NCBI RefSeq assembly: GCF_001238275.1 | Contig: NZ_LGTB01000024.1 | Coordinates: forward strand, 1 to 64,000 | Length of the DNA stretch: 64,000 nt | Reading direction: 5' to 3' | DNA from: Bradyrhizobium viridifuturi | Lineage (GTDB): Bacteria; Pseudomonadota; Alphaproteobacteria; Rhizobiales; Xanthobacteraceae | Shown here: positions 35,076 to 44,001 of the stretch, one piece after another | Position numbering within the stretch: position 1 is the stretch's first letter | Layout of the letters: every line of letters begins with the position of its first letter | The notes under the pieces: generated by a model | What the model was told of the DNA's origin: nothing | What the model saw: only the letters and a program-made list of their open reading frames with translations | Databases searched by the model: none | Made by a program: the position numbers and the translations under genes

Positions 35076-36761
35076 ATGGCGATGAACGGCAATTGGCGCG
35101 ATCGCGCCGCGACCACCTTCCAATGCGAGAAGCAGCCGGCGACCAGCAGCCGCGGCATGGTGGTGAGCAATCACCCGCTGGCATCGAGCGCCGGCGCCGA
35201 GATGCTGGCGGCGGGCGGCAATGCGATCGATGCGGCGATCGCCACTCTGTTCGCGCTGACCGTGGTCGAGCCGATGATGGTCGGCATCATCGGCGGCGGC
35301 ATGGCGCACATCCGTCTCGCCGACGGCAGCCATCGCTTCATCGATGGCCAGAGCACGGTACCGAAGGCGGTGCGGCCGGATACCTACACCTCGAAGCCCG
35401 GTTCGGCGCATGACGTGTTCGACACCGTCGGCAACGAGAATCTGAACGGGCCGAAGGCGGTCGCAGTGCCGGGCTCGCTCAAAGCCTGGTGCGAGACCCT
35501 GCGCCGCTTCGGCACCATGAGCCTTGCCGACGTGATGCAGCCTGCGATCAAGCATGCCGCACGCGGCTATGCGGCGACGCCTTACCTGCACGAATGCATC
35601 ACCGACGGCGCCGCGGAGATGCTGAAGGACAAACCGATCGCGGCGATCTATTTGCCTGATGGCACGCCGCTGAAGCCGGGCGAGCGCGTGGTGCAGGCCG
35701 AATATGCCGAGACGCTGAAATACATCGCCGACCACGGCGACAACGCGCTTTACCAGGGGCCGCTCGGCGACGTCCTGGTCGAGTACATGAAGAAGAACGG
35801 CGGCTTCATCGCGCAGGAGGATCTTGCGACCTACAAGACGGTCGAGCGGGCGCCGATCCGCTGCGACTACCGCGGCTGGGAAATCCTCGGGCCGCCGCCG
35901 CCCGCGGCGTCGGGCGTGCACATCACCGAGATGCTCAACATCCTCGAAGGCTACGACATCGCGCGGCTCGGCTTCGGCACGACCGAGACCATTCACTACC
36001 TCGCCGAAGTGCTGAAGATTGCGTTTGCCGATCGTGAAGCCGCGAGCGGCGATCCCGCCTATATCAACGTGCCGGTGGAGCAGCTCACCTCGAAGGCCTA
36101 TGCCGAGGAGCGCCGCCGCGCGATCGATCCCAATCGCGCGCAGGCCTGGGGCGCCGGCGTCACGCAACTGGAAAGCGCGCACACCACGCACATGACCGCG
36201 GCCGACGCGATGGGCAATGTGGTCGCGACCACCCAGACCATCAACAATCTGTTCGGCGCCAAGATCCTGATCCCGGGCCTCGGCACGGTGCCGAACAACT
36301 ACATGAACCTGTTCGATCCGCGGCCGGGACACGCGCTGTCGCTGGCCGCCGGCAAGCGCGTCACCACCTCGATGTCGCCGATGATGGCGCTGCGCGATGG
36401 CAAGCTCGTCTACGCGCTCGGCCTGCCCGGCGGCAAGCGCATCTTCCCGAGCGCGATGCAGGCGCTGATCAATCTGATCGATCACGGCATGGACCTGCAG
36501 GAAGCGGTCGAAGCGCCGCGGGTCTGGACCGAAGGCAATGCGCTGGAAGTCGAGCGAGCGGTGCCGGAGAACGTCCGGGCGGCACTCGCTGCGATAGGCC
36601 ACCGCGTGCAGGTCGTGCCGACGGTCGCCGGTGGCATGAACGCGATCCAGTTCCACGCCGATGGCACAATGTCCGGCGCCGCCTGCTGGCGCGCCGACGG
36701 TACGCCGGTCGGTATAGCCGGCGGTCTCGCCCGCGCAGGCGTGCGGTTCGCGTTGAGGTAA
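35076..36761 (+). CDS. gamma-glutamyltransferase family protein
   Basis: Ntn-hydrolase of the gamma-glutamyltransferase family, 561 residues. The N-terminal part carries GMVVSNHPLASSAG and GGNAIDAAIAT. The autoprocessing site is in ESAHTTHMTAAD, where a Thr would become the new N-terminal nucleophile of the small subunit. The C-terminal part includes TSMSPMMALRDGKLV and GLPGGKRIFPS. No signal peptide is evident from ATG 35076, so the protein may be cytosolic, unlike the periplasmic E. coli enzyme. That fits the broader family, which also includes acylases. The exact substrate is uncertain. Confidence 0.85.
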   Translation: MAMNGNWRDRAATTFQCEKQPATSSRGMVVSNHPLASSAGAEMLAAGGNAIDAAIATLFALTVVEPMMVGIIGGGMAHIRLADGSHRFIDGQSTVPKAVRPDTYTSKPGSAHDVFDTVGNENLNGPKAVAVPGSLKAWCETLRRFGTMSLADVMQPAIKHAARGYAATPYLHECITDGAAEMLKDKPIAAIYLPDGTPLKPGERVVQAEYAETLKYIADHGDNALYQGPLGDVLVEYMKKNGGFIAQEDLATYKTVERAPIRCDYRGWEILGPPPPAASGVHITEMLNILEGYDIARLGFGTTETIHYLAEVLKIAFADREAASGDPAYINVPVEQLTSKAYAEERRRAIDPNRAQAWGAGVTQLESAHTTHMTAADAMGNVVATTQTINNLFGAKILIPGLGTVPNNYMNLFDPRPGHALSLAAGKRVTTSMSPMMALRDGKLVYALGLPGGKRIFPSAMQALINLIDHGMDLQEAVEAPRVWTEGNALEVERAVPENVRAALAAIGHRVQVVPTVAGGMNAIQFHADGTMSGAACWRADGTPVGIAGGLARAGVRFALR

Positions 36762-36792
36762 CGCCGACTATGCTGTTCGGCAGGTTGAACCA

Positions 36793-36928
36793 TCCACAAC
36801 GTCGTCCTGGCGAAAGCCAGGACCCATTACCCCTAGTCTCATTGTTTTGCGACGCTGGGGCCGCGATACGGTTTCATCGCTGAGTGCGGTGGTTATGGGT
36901 CCTGGCTTTCGCCAGGACGACGTGTGGG
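36793..36928. repeat. MITE-like inverted-repeat element
   Basis: Long, almost perfect inverted arms of about 36 nt enclose about 60 nt. The left arm contains GTCGTCCTGGCGAAAGCCAG (36801-36820) and continues GACCCAT; the right arm, its complement, runs about 36891-36924. Each arm is itself a hairpin (CCTGGC-GAAA-GCCAGG). It lies between the gamma-glutamyltransferase and protease-like genes and is probably a non-autonomous repeat. Confidence 0.7.
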
Positions 36929-36992
36929 AAGAGCGGTGGCTGAATCACAGGACTCTCCGATTACCCGCACGCGCGGACGATGACGGCTTGAG

Positions 36993-38351
36993 TTACTTCC
37001 TGACGCAGATCACGCGGACCACGGCAGCCTTGGCGTCAGCGGATTCGCTCGCCGCGTTGACGTCGTGCGCCTTCAGGAAATTGCGTACCGTGTCGGCCGG
37101 CACCAGCGTGGCCTGCGCCGGTGGCGACGCGTTTGCCGGACCGGCAACGATGACGGGCTTCAGCAATGCGATGCCGACGAATTTGCCGCCGCCGTCGAGC
37201 GCCGCCGCGCCGGAGAACCCGAGCGCAGGCGGCGGCGACAGCGCCTGATCGCCGGTGCCGAGTTGCGCGACCGAGGCCTTGACGCTGCTCGCGGCCGCGC
37301 CGCCGCCCTGGTTCTGCGGATCGGCGATCCCGGTGATATCGAGCGCGGTCTGCGTCGCCCGGCCTGCGATGTTGAGCGGCTTCAACTCACGCGCGCCGTA
37401 GATGCGCAGCAGAGCGAGATCGTGATCCTTGTCTTCGGCGACCCGGTCGGCACCGCCATAGCCCGGGATCGTCAGCGCGATGCAATCGCCGGTCGCCACG
37501 CGATCGGCGACAATGGCACCGTCGTCGCTGACCACGACGCCGGTGCTGTATTCCACGGTCTTGCGCGGCGGCGGGCCGGCCTGCACGCCAGACGGAAATG
37601 CGTTGAAGGCGCTCGACATCGCGATCACCACCGGCTCGACGGTGGTCTGCATCGCCTGGTCATAGAGGATGGTGAGGATGCGGACCTCGTCGCCCTTCAA
37701 GGTGCCGCGCAGATAAAACTTCTTCAGCCCCTGCATGCCCGACAGCACGAAGAAATCCGGCTTCACCACGGTATAGTCGATGGTACGGCCGGCTGGCTCC
37801 TTCTTTTCCTGCTCGGCAAGCTTGGCGGTGGTCGGGCTCGCTTCCTTGCGCCGGGTCAGCAGCACCTGGACGGTGCCGGTCGGCGAGGTCCACTTGGCAC
37901 CGGAGGCATCGCTGGTGAGCTGCGGCACCAGTTTTTGTGGGAATACCGAGCCGCGCCCCGGTTGCCGGCTCGGTGACGATCCGCCAGCCGACGCTCTCCT
38001 GCTTGCGCCGCGCAGTGTCGGCGAGCGCGCCGCGCTCCTGCGGGTTCAGCACGCCGGTCGGCTTGCCGCCGCGGTTCTCTGGAATTCCTTGATCGCATTG
38101 ACCATGCGCTCGCTGACGTCGCCGGTAATCGCCCCGTTATATTCGCCGACCCAGGCGAGGTCGGATTGCAGCGCCAGCCGCTCGGCCTGCGCCATCGCGC
38201 TCGCGGTATCCTCCGGCTTCTGCAGCGCGGGGCGAACCGGCACCGTCGTCACCGTCTTCGGCTTGGCCCCGGCCGTCGATGGCGGCGTCATCTGGGCGTG
38301 CGCCATGCCCATCCCTGCGACCATCAATGTTGCCGAAAGCACCGATCTCAT
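36993..38351 (-). CDS. exported PG-binding / trypsin-like protein, probable pseudoprotease (two frameshifts)
   Basis: Signal peptide (MRSVLSATLMVAGMGMAHAQ), a peptidoglycan-binding_1-like region (GAITGDVSERMVNAIKEFQR, about residues 80-100), a spacer domain, then a trypsin-like fold. In that fold Asp (DKDHDLALLRI) and Ser (LGFSGAAAL) are present. Where HtrA-like proteases have His, the sequence is IVADRVATG with Arg (codon 37500-37502), so it may be inactive. The frame breaks near 38075 (one A missing) and at 37932-37936 (one extra base in a run of five). Corrected length is 452 residues. The substrate is unknown. Confidence 0.7.
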
Positions 38352-38462
38352 GACAAATCCGGGGGAAATGACTGATACCATTGACGTCGACGCAATTAAG
38401 CACATCTGCTTGGTCGGCAACAACCGCGCTCCGGTTCAGGGAACAGCGCGCAGGACATCAAG

Positions 38463-39266
38463 ATGCTGAGTGCCGACGAACTTGAACGCTATGCCCGCCA
38501 CATCGTGCTGCGCGAGGTGGGCGGCCCCGGCCAGAATGCGCTGAAAAAGGCGTCGGTGCTGGTGATCGGCGCCGGCGGCCTCGGCGCGCCGGTGCTGATG
38601 TATCTGGCTGCCGCAGGTGTCGGCCGTCTCGGCGTGATCGATGACGACATTGTCTCGCTCTCCAATTTGCAGCGCCAGATTATCCATACGACGTCCGACA
38701 TCGGCAGGCGCAAGGTCGACAGCGCGGCGGCGCAGATCCACGCACTCAATCCGCACGTGACGTTCGAGGCGCATCCGACGCGGCTCACCGCCGACAACGC
38801 AATGGACCTGATCGTGCGTTACGATCTCGTGCTCGACGGCTCCGATAATTTCGAGACCCGCTATCTCGTCGCCGATGCCTGCTTCCTCGCCAAGCGGCCG
38901 CTGATAACAGCAGCGCTGGGGCAGTTCGACGGCTCGCTGACCACGATCCGCGCCCACGAGAAGAATGCCGAAGGCGTCTTCAACCCGACCTATCGCTGCC
39001 TGTTTCCGGAGGCGCCGCCGCCGGGCACCGTGCCGGCCTGCGCCGAGGCCGGTGTGATGGGGGCGCTGGCCGGGCTGATGGGATCGATGATGGCGCTGGA
39101 GGCGATCCGCGAGATCGTCGGCTTCGGCGAGGGGCTGGTCGGCCGGCTGCTGATGGTGGATGCGCGCGCGATGCGGTTCGAAACCCTGCGCTACGCGCGC
39201 GATCCGCAGAACCCGCTCAACGGTGATGTCGCCGTGATCACCGATCTGAGCGGGCATCGGACCTGA
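38463..39266 (+). CDS. moeB: MoeB/ThiF-family adenylyltransferase
   Basis: E1-like enzyme that adenylates the C-terminal Gly of a sulfur-carrier protein (MoaD or ThiS) for molybdopterin or thiamine synthesis. The 267-residue protein opens LSADELERYARHIVLREVGG. It has the nucleotide motif VIGAGGLGAPVLMYLAAAGVG, the DDDIVSLSNLQRQI segment with catalytic Arg, and the DGSDNFETRYL loop. The usual Cys-rich zinc site is reduced: TYRCLF and VPACAE are seen but a second CxxC pair is not clear. MoeB and ThiF cannot be separated by sequence here. Confidence 0.85.
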   Translation: MLSADELERYARHIVLREVGGPGQNALKKASVLVIGAGGLGAPVLMYLAAAGVGRLGVIDDDIVSLSNLQRQIIHTTSDIGRRKVDSAAAQIHALNPHVTFEAHPTRLTADNAMDLIVRYDLVLDGSDNFETRYLVADACFLAKRPLITAALGQFDGSLTTIRAHEKNAEGVFNPTYRCLFPEAPPPGTVPACAEAGVMGALAGLMGSMMALEAIREIVGFGEGLVGRLLMVDARAMRFETLRYARDPQNPLNGDVAVITDLSGHRT

Positions 39267-39275
39267 CTGCTGCCG

Positions 39276-40283
39276 TTATCGGGTCGCCGGCTTCTCGCTG
39301 TCGAGATGCGCCATCTGCTCGGCCGCATAGCGCGTGCCGGCGGCGATGTCCGGCGGAAACGCTTTTGCCAGCGCTGCGAGATGAGCCTGCGTCAAGGCCA
39401 GCCTGGTCGCGCCGAGCGCTTCGGTCAGACGGTTGCGGGTGCGGGCGCCGATCAGCGGCACGATCTCCTTGCCCTGCGCGGCGACCCAGGCGATTGCGAC
39501 CTGCGCCGGTGTCGCCCCGATCTCGGCCGCAATCGTGCGCAACTGCTCCACCAGTGCGAGATTGGCATCGAGGTTGGCGCCCTGGAAGCGCGGCGTCATC
39601 AGCCGATAGTCCCTGCCGGTCTTGCCGGAATCCTTCGACCAGTGACCGCTGATCAGCCCGCGCGCGAGCACGCCGTAGGCTGTGATGCCGATGCCAAGCT
39701 CGCGGCAGGTCGCCAGGATGTCGCGTTCGATGCCACGCTCGATCAGCGAGTATTCGATCTGGAGATCGACGATCGGATGCACGGCATGGGCACGGCGGAT
39801 GGTGTCGGAGCCGACCTCGGACAGGCCGATATGTCTGATGTAGCCTGACTTCACCAGATCGGCGAGGCCGCCGATCGTCTCCTCGATCGGAACGTTGGGA
39901 TCAAGACGTGCCGGGCGGTAGATGTCGATGTAGTCGGTGCCGAGACGTTGCAGCGAATAGGCGAGGAAGTTCCTGGTCGCGGCCGGCCGCGTGTCCATTC
40001 CGGCGAATTCACCCGCGGGGCCGCGCAGTGCGCCGAACTTGACGCTGATCTGGAGCCGGTCGCGCGCGACATCCTTCAGGGCTTCGTGCACCAGCATCTC
40101 ATTGTGGCCCATGGCATAGAAGTCGCCGGTATCCAGCAGCGTGATGCCGGCATCGAGCGCCGCATGCACCGTGGCGATGCTCTCGCCGCGATCGGCCGGG
40201 CCATAGACCTCAGACATCCCCATGCAGCCGAGGCCGATCTGCGAAACCGTGGGGCCGGTGGAACCGAGCTTGCGTGTGTCCAT
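39276..40283 (-). CDS. aldo/keto reductase
   Basis: NADPH-dependent oxidoreductase of the AKR superfamily (AKR13-like), 335 residues starting ATG 40283. It begins MDTRKLGSTGPTVSQIGLGCM. The catalytic Tyr is in LLDTGDFYAMGHNE, the catalytic Lys in ISVKFGALR, and the cofactor-binding tail in VPLIGARTRNRLTEALGA. It is divergently paired with a LysR regulator, which probably controls it in response to an aldehyde or related stress. The substrate is not predictable. It converges on moeB with a 9-nt gap. Confidence 0.9.
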   Translation of the reverse strand: MDTRKLGSTGPTVSQIGLGCMGMSEVYGPADRGESIATVHAALDAGITLLDTGDFYAMGHNEMLVHEALKDVARDRLQISVKFGALRGPAGEFAGMDTRPAATRNFLAYSLQRLGTDYIDIYRPARLDPNVPIEETIGGLADLVKSGYIRHIGLSEVGSDTIRRAHAVHPIVDLQIEYSLIERGIERDILATCRELGIGITAYGVLARGLISGHWSKDSGKTGRDYRLMTPRFQGANLDANLALVEQLRTIAAEIGATPAQVAIAWVAAQGKEIVPLIGARTRNRLTEALGATRLALTQAHLAALAKAFPPDIAAGTRYAAEQMAHLDSEKPATR

Positions 40284-40385
40284 GATGGAGTTCCCGAAGC
40301 GTTGCAGCGGATGATCCGCCGCCAAACGACGCGGCTGATATGGGCCGGCCGGGCTTCCGGGATAAGCTGGACAATCCAGAATGGG

Positions 40386-40405
40386 TTGTTCACTATATCG
40401 AACAA
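40386..40405. promoter_or_regulatory. putative LysR operator between aldo/keto reductase and LysR genes
   Basis: Perfect inverted repeat TTGTTC-ACTATATC-GAACAA, which fits the T-N11-A LysR-box pattern. It touches the LysR start codon at 40405 and lies in the 121-nt divergent gap, so LysR could repress itself and activate the reductase. Confidence 0.5.
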
Positions 40406-41328
40406 TGCAGGATTTCGACCTTCGCGACCTCGACGCCTTCGTGGCGGTGGCGCGCACGCGCAACTTCCGGCGCGCCGCGCTGGAAAGCCGCGTCTCGGTT
40501 TCGAGCCTCAGCCAGCGCCTGCGCGACATGGAGGAGCGGCTCGGCGTCCGCCTGATGAACCGCACCACCCGCAGCGTGGCGCTGACCGAGGCCGGCGAGC
40601 TGCTGCTCGCCCGCGTCGCACCCGCAATGGTCAATGTCGCGGATGCGATCACGGAGGTGCGCGGCCTGCGCTCCGAGCCATCGGGCCGTCTGCGCATCAA
40701 CGCGCCGCCGCCCGCGGTCGACCTCGTGCTGGCGCCGATGATCGCGCCGTTCCTCGCCAGATATCCGCAAGTAGATCTCGACCTCGTCTCCGAGAGCGCG
40801 TTTGTCGACATCGTCGCGCAGGGCTTTGACGCCGGTGTGCGCTATGGCGAGCATCTGGCGCAGGACATGGTGGCGGTCCCGCTCGGCGCGCCGCAGCGCT
40901 ACGCGGTCGTGGCGTCGAGCGACTACGTCGCGAAGCACGGCCGGCCGATGCATCCGAAGGATCTGCTGGCGCATGCCTGCATCCGCAGCCGCTTCAGCAA
41001 CGGCGTGATGTTCGACTGGGAGTTCGAGAAGAACGGCCGCGTGGTGAAGATTTCGCCGCCGGCCAAGCTGACCGCGACCCATCTCGGCCTCGCGCTACGC
41101 GCGGTCCATGACGGCGTCGGCTACTGGGCGACGTTCGAGGGCTATGTCCGCTATGGCGTGAAGTCCGGCGCGCTCATCAGCGTGCTCGACGATTGGTGCC
41201 CGCCATTCGACGGCCCGTTCCTCTATTATCCAAGCCGCCGCCAGCCACCGCCCGCGCTCGCCGCGTTCGTGTCGTTCGTCGCCGACTGGCGCAAGCAGGC
41301 ACGGCGGAAGACGAGGAAGTCGAGCTAG
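40405..41328 (+). CDS. LysR-family transcriptional regulator
   Basis: A 307-residue LysR protein starting at ATG 40405. The winged HTH is DFDLRDLDAFVAVARTRNFR, continuing SRVSVSSLSQRLRDMEERLG, with the LMNRTTRSVALTEAG wing. The C-terminal effector domain has the PSGRLRINAP opening of the DsdA/AaeR-like subgroup. A basic tail (KQARRKTRKSS) ends the protein. Divergent orientation and the inverted repeat at its start make the aldo/keto reductase the likely target. Confidence 0.9.
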   Translation: MQDFDLRDLDAFVAVARTRNFRRAALESRVSVSSLSQRLRDMEERLGVRLMNRTTRSVALTEAGELLLARVAPAMVNVADAITEVRGLRSEPSGRLRINAPPPAVDLVLAPMIAPFLARYPQVDLDLVSESAFVDIVAQGFDAGVRYGEHLAQDMVAVPLGAPQRYAVVASSDYVAKHGRPMHPKDLLAHACIRSRFSNGVMFDWEFEKNGRVVKISPPAKLTATHLGLALRAVHDGVGYWATFEGYVRYGVKSGALISVLDDWCPPFDGPFLYYPSRRQPPPALAAFVSFVADWRKQARRKTRKSS

Positions 41329-41338
41329 ATCCACACCG

Positions 41339-41380
41339 TCGTCCCGGCCTAGTGCGCAATTGCGCACTAGGCCGGGACGA
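41339..41380. repeat. 42-bp perfect palindrome
   Basis: A perfect palindrome centred on AATT, with arms TCGTCCCGGCCTAGTGCGCA and the exact complement. It starts 10 nt after the LysR stop and could form a cruciform or act as a transcript-end hairpin. Its TGCGCAATTGCGCA core recurs in the repeat at 61411-61533. Confidence 0.75.
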
Positions 41381-41562
41381 TACCGAATGCGTGATTACAG
41401 CGTGCCCGGCAGTCGCCGTGACTTCATCCGGCTACCTTTGCCGGGCGTGCCGAGTTGCCTGGCCGGCCGCACCGGCGCCTTTGCATGGGGTTGTTTTCGA
41501 TATTTTGGCAGTGCTGATACTCCCTCCCCCTCAAGGAGAGGGTGAAGGGGCACTGTGTGACC

Positions 41563-42567
41563 TCAGAGCATGCTCGGCAGCACGCGGTCCGGCGGCTTGT
41601 GGGCGTCGAGGAAGGTTCGGATGTTGATGATCACCTTCTCGCCCATCTCGACGCGGCCTTCGATGGTGGCCGAGCCCATGTGCGGCAGCAGCGTCACCTT
41701 GCCGGCCCTGGCAAGCCGCACCAGCTTCGGGTTCACCGCGGGCTCGTGCTCATAGACGTCGAGGCCGGCGCCGCCGACATCGCCGGCTTCGATCAGCTTG
41801 ATCAGCGTGTCCTCGTCGATCACCTCGCCGCGCGCGGTGTTGACGATATAGGCCTCTTTCCGGATCAGCTTGAGCCGCCGCGCCGAGAGCAGGTGATAGG
41901 TCGCCGGCGTGTGCGGGCAGTTCACCGAGATGATGTCCATCCGCGCCAGCATCTGGTCGAGGCTTTCCCAATAGGTCGCGCCGAGCTCGTCGGCGATCAT
42001 GGGCGCCACCGGACGGCGGTTGTGATAGTGGATCTGTAGGCCGAAGGCGCGGGCGCGGCGCGCCACGGCCTGGCCGATGCGGCCCATGCCGATGATGCCG
42101 AGCCGCTTGCCGCCGATGCGGTGGCCGAGCATCCAGGTCGGCGACCAGCCGGCCCAGTGCTGCTTGCCCTCGGTCAGGATCGAGGCGCCCTCGATCATGC
42201 GCCGCGGCACCGCCAGGATCAGCGCCATCGTCATGTCGGCGGTGTCCTCGGTCAGCACCTTCGGCGTGTTGGTCACCGTGATGCCGCGGGCATGCGCTGC
42301 GGCAACGTCGATATTGTCGACGCCGTTGCCGAAATTGGCGATCATCTTCAGCTTGCAGTCGGGCTGGTTGATCACGTCCTCGCGGATCATGTCGGTCACG
42401 GTCGGCACCAGCACGTCGGCGGTCTTCACCGCCTCGGCAATCTGTTCCGGCGTCATCGGCGTGTCGTCGAGATTCAGTCTGGCATCGAACAGCTCGCGCA
42501 TCCGGGTCTCGATCGAGTCCGGCAGCTTGCGGGTGACGACGACGAGAGGCTTTTTCTTCACCGACAT
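41563..42567 (-). CDS. D-isomer 2-hydroxyacid dehydrogenase (glyoxylate/hydroxypyruvate reductase-like)
   Basis: A 334-residue NAD(P)-dependent dehydrogenase. Nucleotide-binding GMGRIGQAVARRARAFG is at about residues 155-171. The catalytic residues are Arg in VNTARGEVID, Glu in EHEP and His in LLPHMGSAT. Overall it looks like glyoxylate reductase/glycerate dehydrogenase (GyaR-like). Upstream there is a gap of about 350 nt to the divergent SH3 gene, and downstream a repeat-rich gap. It is probably a single-gene unit. Confidence 0.88.
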   Translation of the reverse strand: MSVKKKPLVVVTRKLPDSIETRMRELFDARLNLDDTPMTPEQIAEAVKTADVLVPTVTDMIREDVINQPDCKLKMIANFGNGVDNIDVAAAHARGITVTNTPKVLTEDTADMTMALILAVPRRMIEGASILTEGKQHWAGWSPTWMLGHRIGGKRLGIIGMGRIGQAVARRARAFGLQIHYHNRRPVAPMIADELGATYWESLDQMLARMDIISVNCPHTPATYHLLSARRLKLIRKEAYIVNTARGEVIDEDTLIKLIEAGDVGGAGLDVYEHEPAVNPKLVRLARAGKVTLLPHMGSATIEGRVEMGEKVIINIRTFLDAHKPPDRVLPSML

Positions 42568-42917
42568 GTCCTGCTTTCATGAGGCGCGCGGCTCGCCAAA
42601 AACCGAGCCGTTGAGGCCTCATTAACCCGGTTGTTCGACACTGCTGATAGCCGCGCTGTCCCGGCGTTTCCTTCGCGTTTCCTAGGGTTCCCCGATACTT
42701 GCCCCGGCTTTCGTCAGGGGAAATTCGGGTGTTCTGGCTCTTTGGCGTTCCGTCCTCTCTAGCAGAAGGCCGGGCCAAGACAAGAACCCCTCGGACGTGT
42801 GGTGCGGGAGTGGACGGCGCAGGCACACGGGCCTGAGACTTTAGGCGTGGGTCTGGATTTGGGTTTGGGTTGCAGCTCGCCGAATGCGGGTTTGGCATCT
42901 CGGCAGGAGACGAGTTG
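42568..42917. other. divergent intergenic region
   Basis: About 350 nt between the 2-hydroxyacid dehydrogenase and SH3 genes with no plausible coding frame. It presumably holds both promoters. Near its right end is a GGTTTGGGTT-like G/T-rich stretch (about 42850-42875) of unknown meaning. Confidence 0.45.
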
Positions 42918-43442
42918 ATGGTCTGGCGTTTTGGTTCATTGGTGGCGCTGGTCGGGAGCATGCTGAGTGCGTCGGTCAGCCCCGGGCACTCCGCCAAGGA
43001 TTTGAGCCCCACCACCAGCGGCCTGCCGATCCCGCGCTATGTCAGCCTGAAATCCGATCATGTGAACGTCCGCGCCGGCCCGACCAAGGACAACGACGTC
43101 GCCTGGGTCTACACGCGTTCGGGGCTGCCGGTCGAAATCACCGCCGAATTCGAGAACTGGCGCCGGGTGCGCGATTCCGAAGGCGCCGAAGGCTGGGTCT
43201 ATCATTCCCTGCTGTCCGGTCGCCGCACTGCGGTCGTCACGATGAAGAACAAGGACGATCTGGCCTCGCTGTACGACCGCCCCGATGCCACCAGCGCCAT
43301 CGCGGCGCGCCTGCAGGCCGGCGTCGTCGCGCAGGTCAAGAAATGCGCCAACAGCTGGTGCCGGGTCACCGGCAGCGGCTTCGACGGCTGGATCGAGCAG
43401 CAGCGCCTGTGGGGCGTCTATGCCGACGAGAAGGTGGACTGA
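42918..43442 (+). CDS. exported bacterial SH3-domain protein
   Basis: A 174-residue protein starting at ATG 42918 after AGGAGA. The N-terminus (WRFGSLVALVGSMLSASVS) looks like a signal peptide. Two SH3_4-type repeats follow: one around VNVRAGPTKDNDVAWVYTRS...GAEGWVYHSLLSG, one around YDRPDATSAIAARL...GFDGWIEQQRLWG. Such domains are periplasmic and often bind peptidoglycan or envelope partners. No enzymatic domain is present. It converges on irr through a shared hairpin. Confidence 0.85.
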   Translation: MVWRFGSLVALVGSMLSASVSPGHSAKDLSPTTSGLPIPRYVSLKSDHVNVRAGPTKDNDVAWVYTRSGLPVEITAEFENWRRVRDSEGAEGWVYHSLLSGRRTAVVTMKNKDDLASLYDRPDATSAIAARLQAGVVAQVKKCANSWCRVTGSGFDGWIEQQRLWGVYADEKVD

Positions 43443-43461
43443 CGCAGTCCTGAAACGAAAT

Positions 43462-43482
43462 TGGCCGGGACGAGCCCGGCCA
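43462..43482. terminator. hairpin between SH3-protein gene and irr, probable bidirectional terminator
   Basis: Perfect stem TGGCCGGG-ACGAG-CCCGGCCA between two convergent genes. T-runs are short on both sides (ATTTCG on the minus strand), so intrinsic termination is plausible but not strong. Confidence 0.5.
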
Positions 43483-43509
43483 TCACGTCTTAATCCCTAA
43501 TAGATCGGG

Positions 43510-44001
43510 TCAGCGCTTTTTGCGCAGCCGCACCACCATGTCGACGCGGGCAATCTCGTAGCCATCCGGCACGTCGGGCATCTTCGACAGCACGAGGTTC
43601 GGGTCGGGGATGTCGACCAGCTCGTGGTTATGCTCGAGATAGAAGTGGTGGTGCGCCGACACGTTGGTGTCGAAATAGGTCTTGGTGCCGTCGACGCTAA
43701 CCTGGCGCAGCAGGCCGGCGTCGGTCAGCTGATTGAGCGTGTTGTAGACGGTTGCCAGCGACACCGGAACCTTGGCCAGCGTGGCTTCCTCGTACAGCAT
43801 TTCAGCGGTCAGGTGGCGAGCGCCCTTGCCGAACAGCAGCCAACCCAGCGCCATGCGCTGACGGGTCGGCCGGAGCCCGGCAGACTGCAGCATCTCGTTG
43901 ACGTCATGCCACGGGCAGCCGGTCAGGGCAGGGTGGTGCCCAGCGCCCCGGGCAGCCGGGTGCACGGCGTCGTCATTCACAGCCGGTAGTTCCTCGTTCA
44001 T
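43510..44001 (-). CDS. irr: iron response regulator Irr (Fur family), with heme regulatory motif
   Basis: Fur-family regulator that controls heme synthesis and iron genes under iron limitation and is degraded on heme binding in Bradyrhizobium. From ATG 44001 the protein is 163 residues, and the heme regulatory motif GCPWH places Cys29-Pro30 exactly as in B. japonicum Irr, which supports this start. The second heme-binding histidine cluster is present (SAHHHFYLEHNHE). HTH: LRPTRQRMALGWLLF and PVSLATVYNTLNQL. It is divergent from fabA across about 330 nt. Confidence 0.95.
   Translation of the reverse strand: MNEELPAVNDDAVHPAARGAGHHPALTGCPWHDVNEMLQSAGLRPTRQRMALGWLLFGKGARHLTAEMLYEEATLAKVPVSLATVYNTLNQLTDAGLLRQVSVDGTKTYFDTNVSAHHHFYLEHNHELVDIPDPNLVLSKMPDVPDGYEIARVDMVVRLRKKR

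Noticed and set aside
37925..38080. Programmed frameshifting in the protease-like gene
   Set aside because: The two breaks compensate (one loss, one gain), the gain is in a simple run of five identical bases, and no slippery heptamer with a following structure stands out. Sequencing error is simpler.
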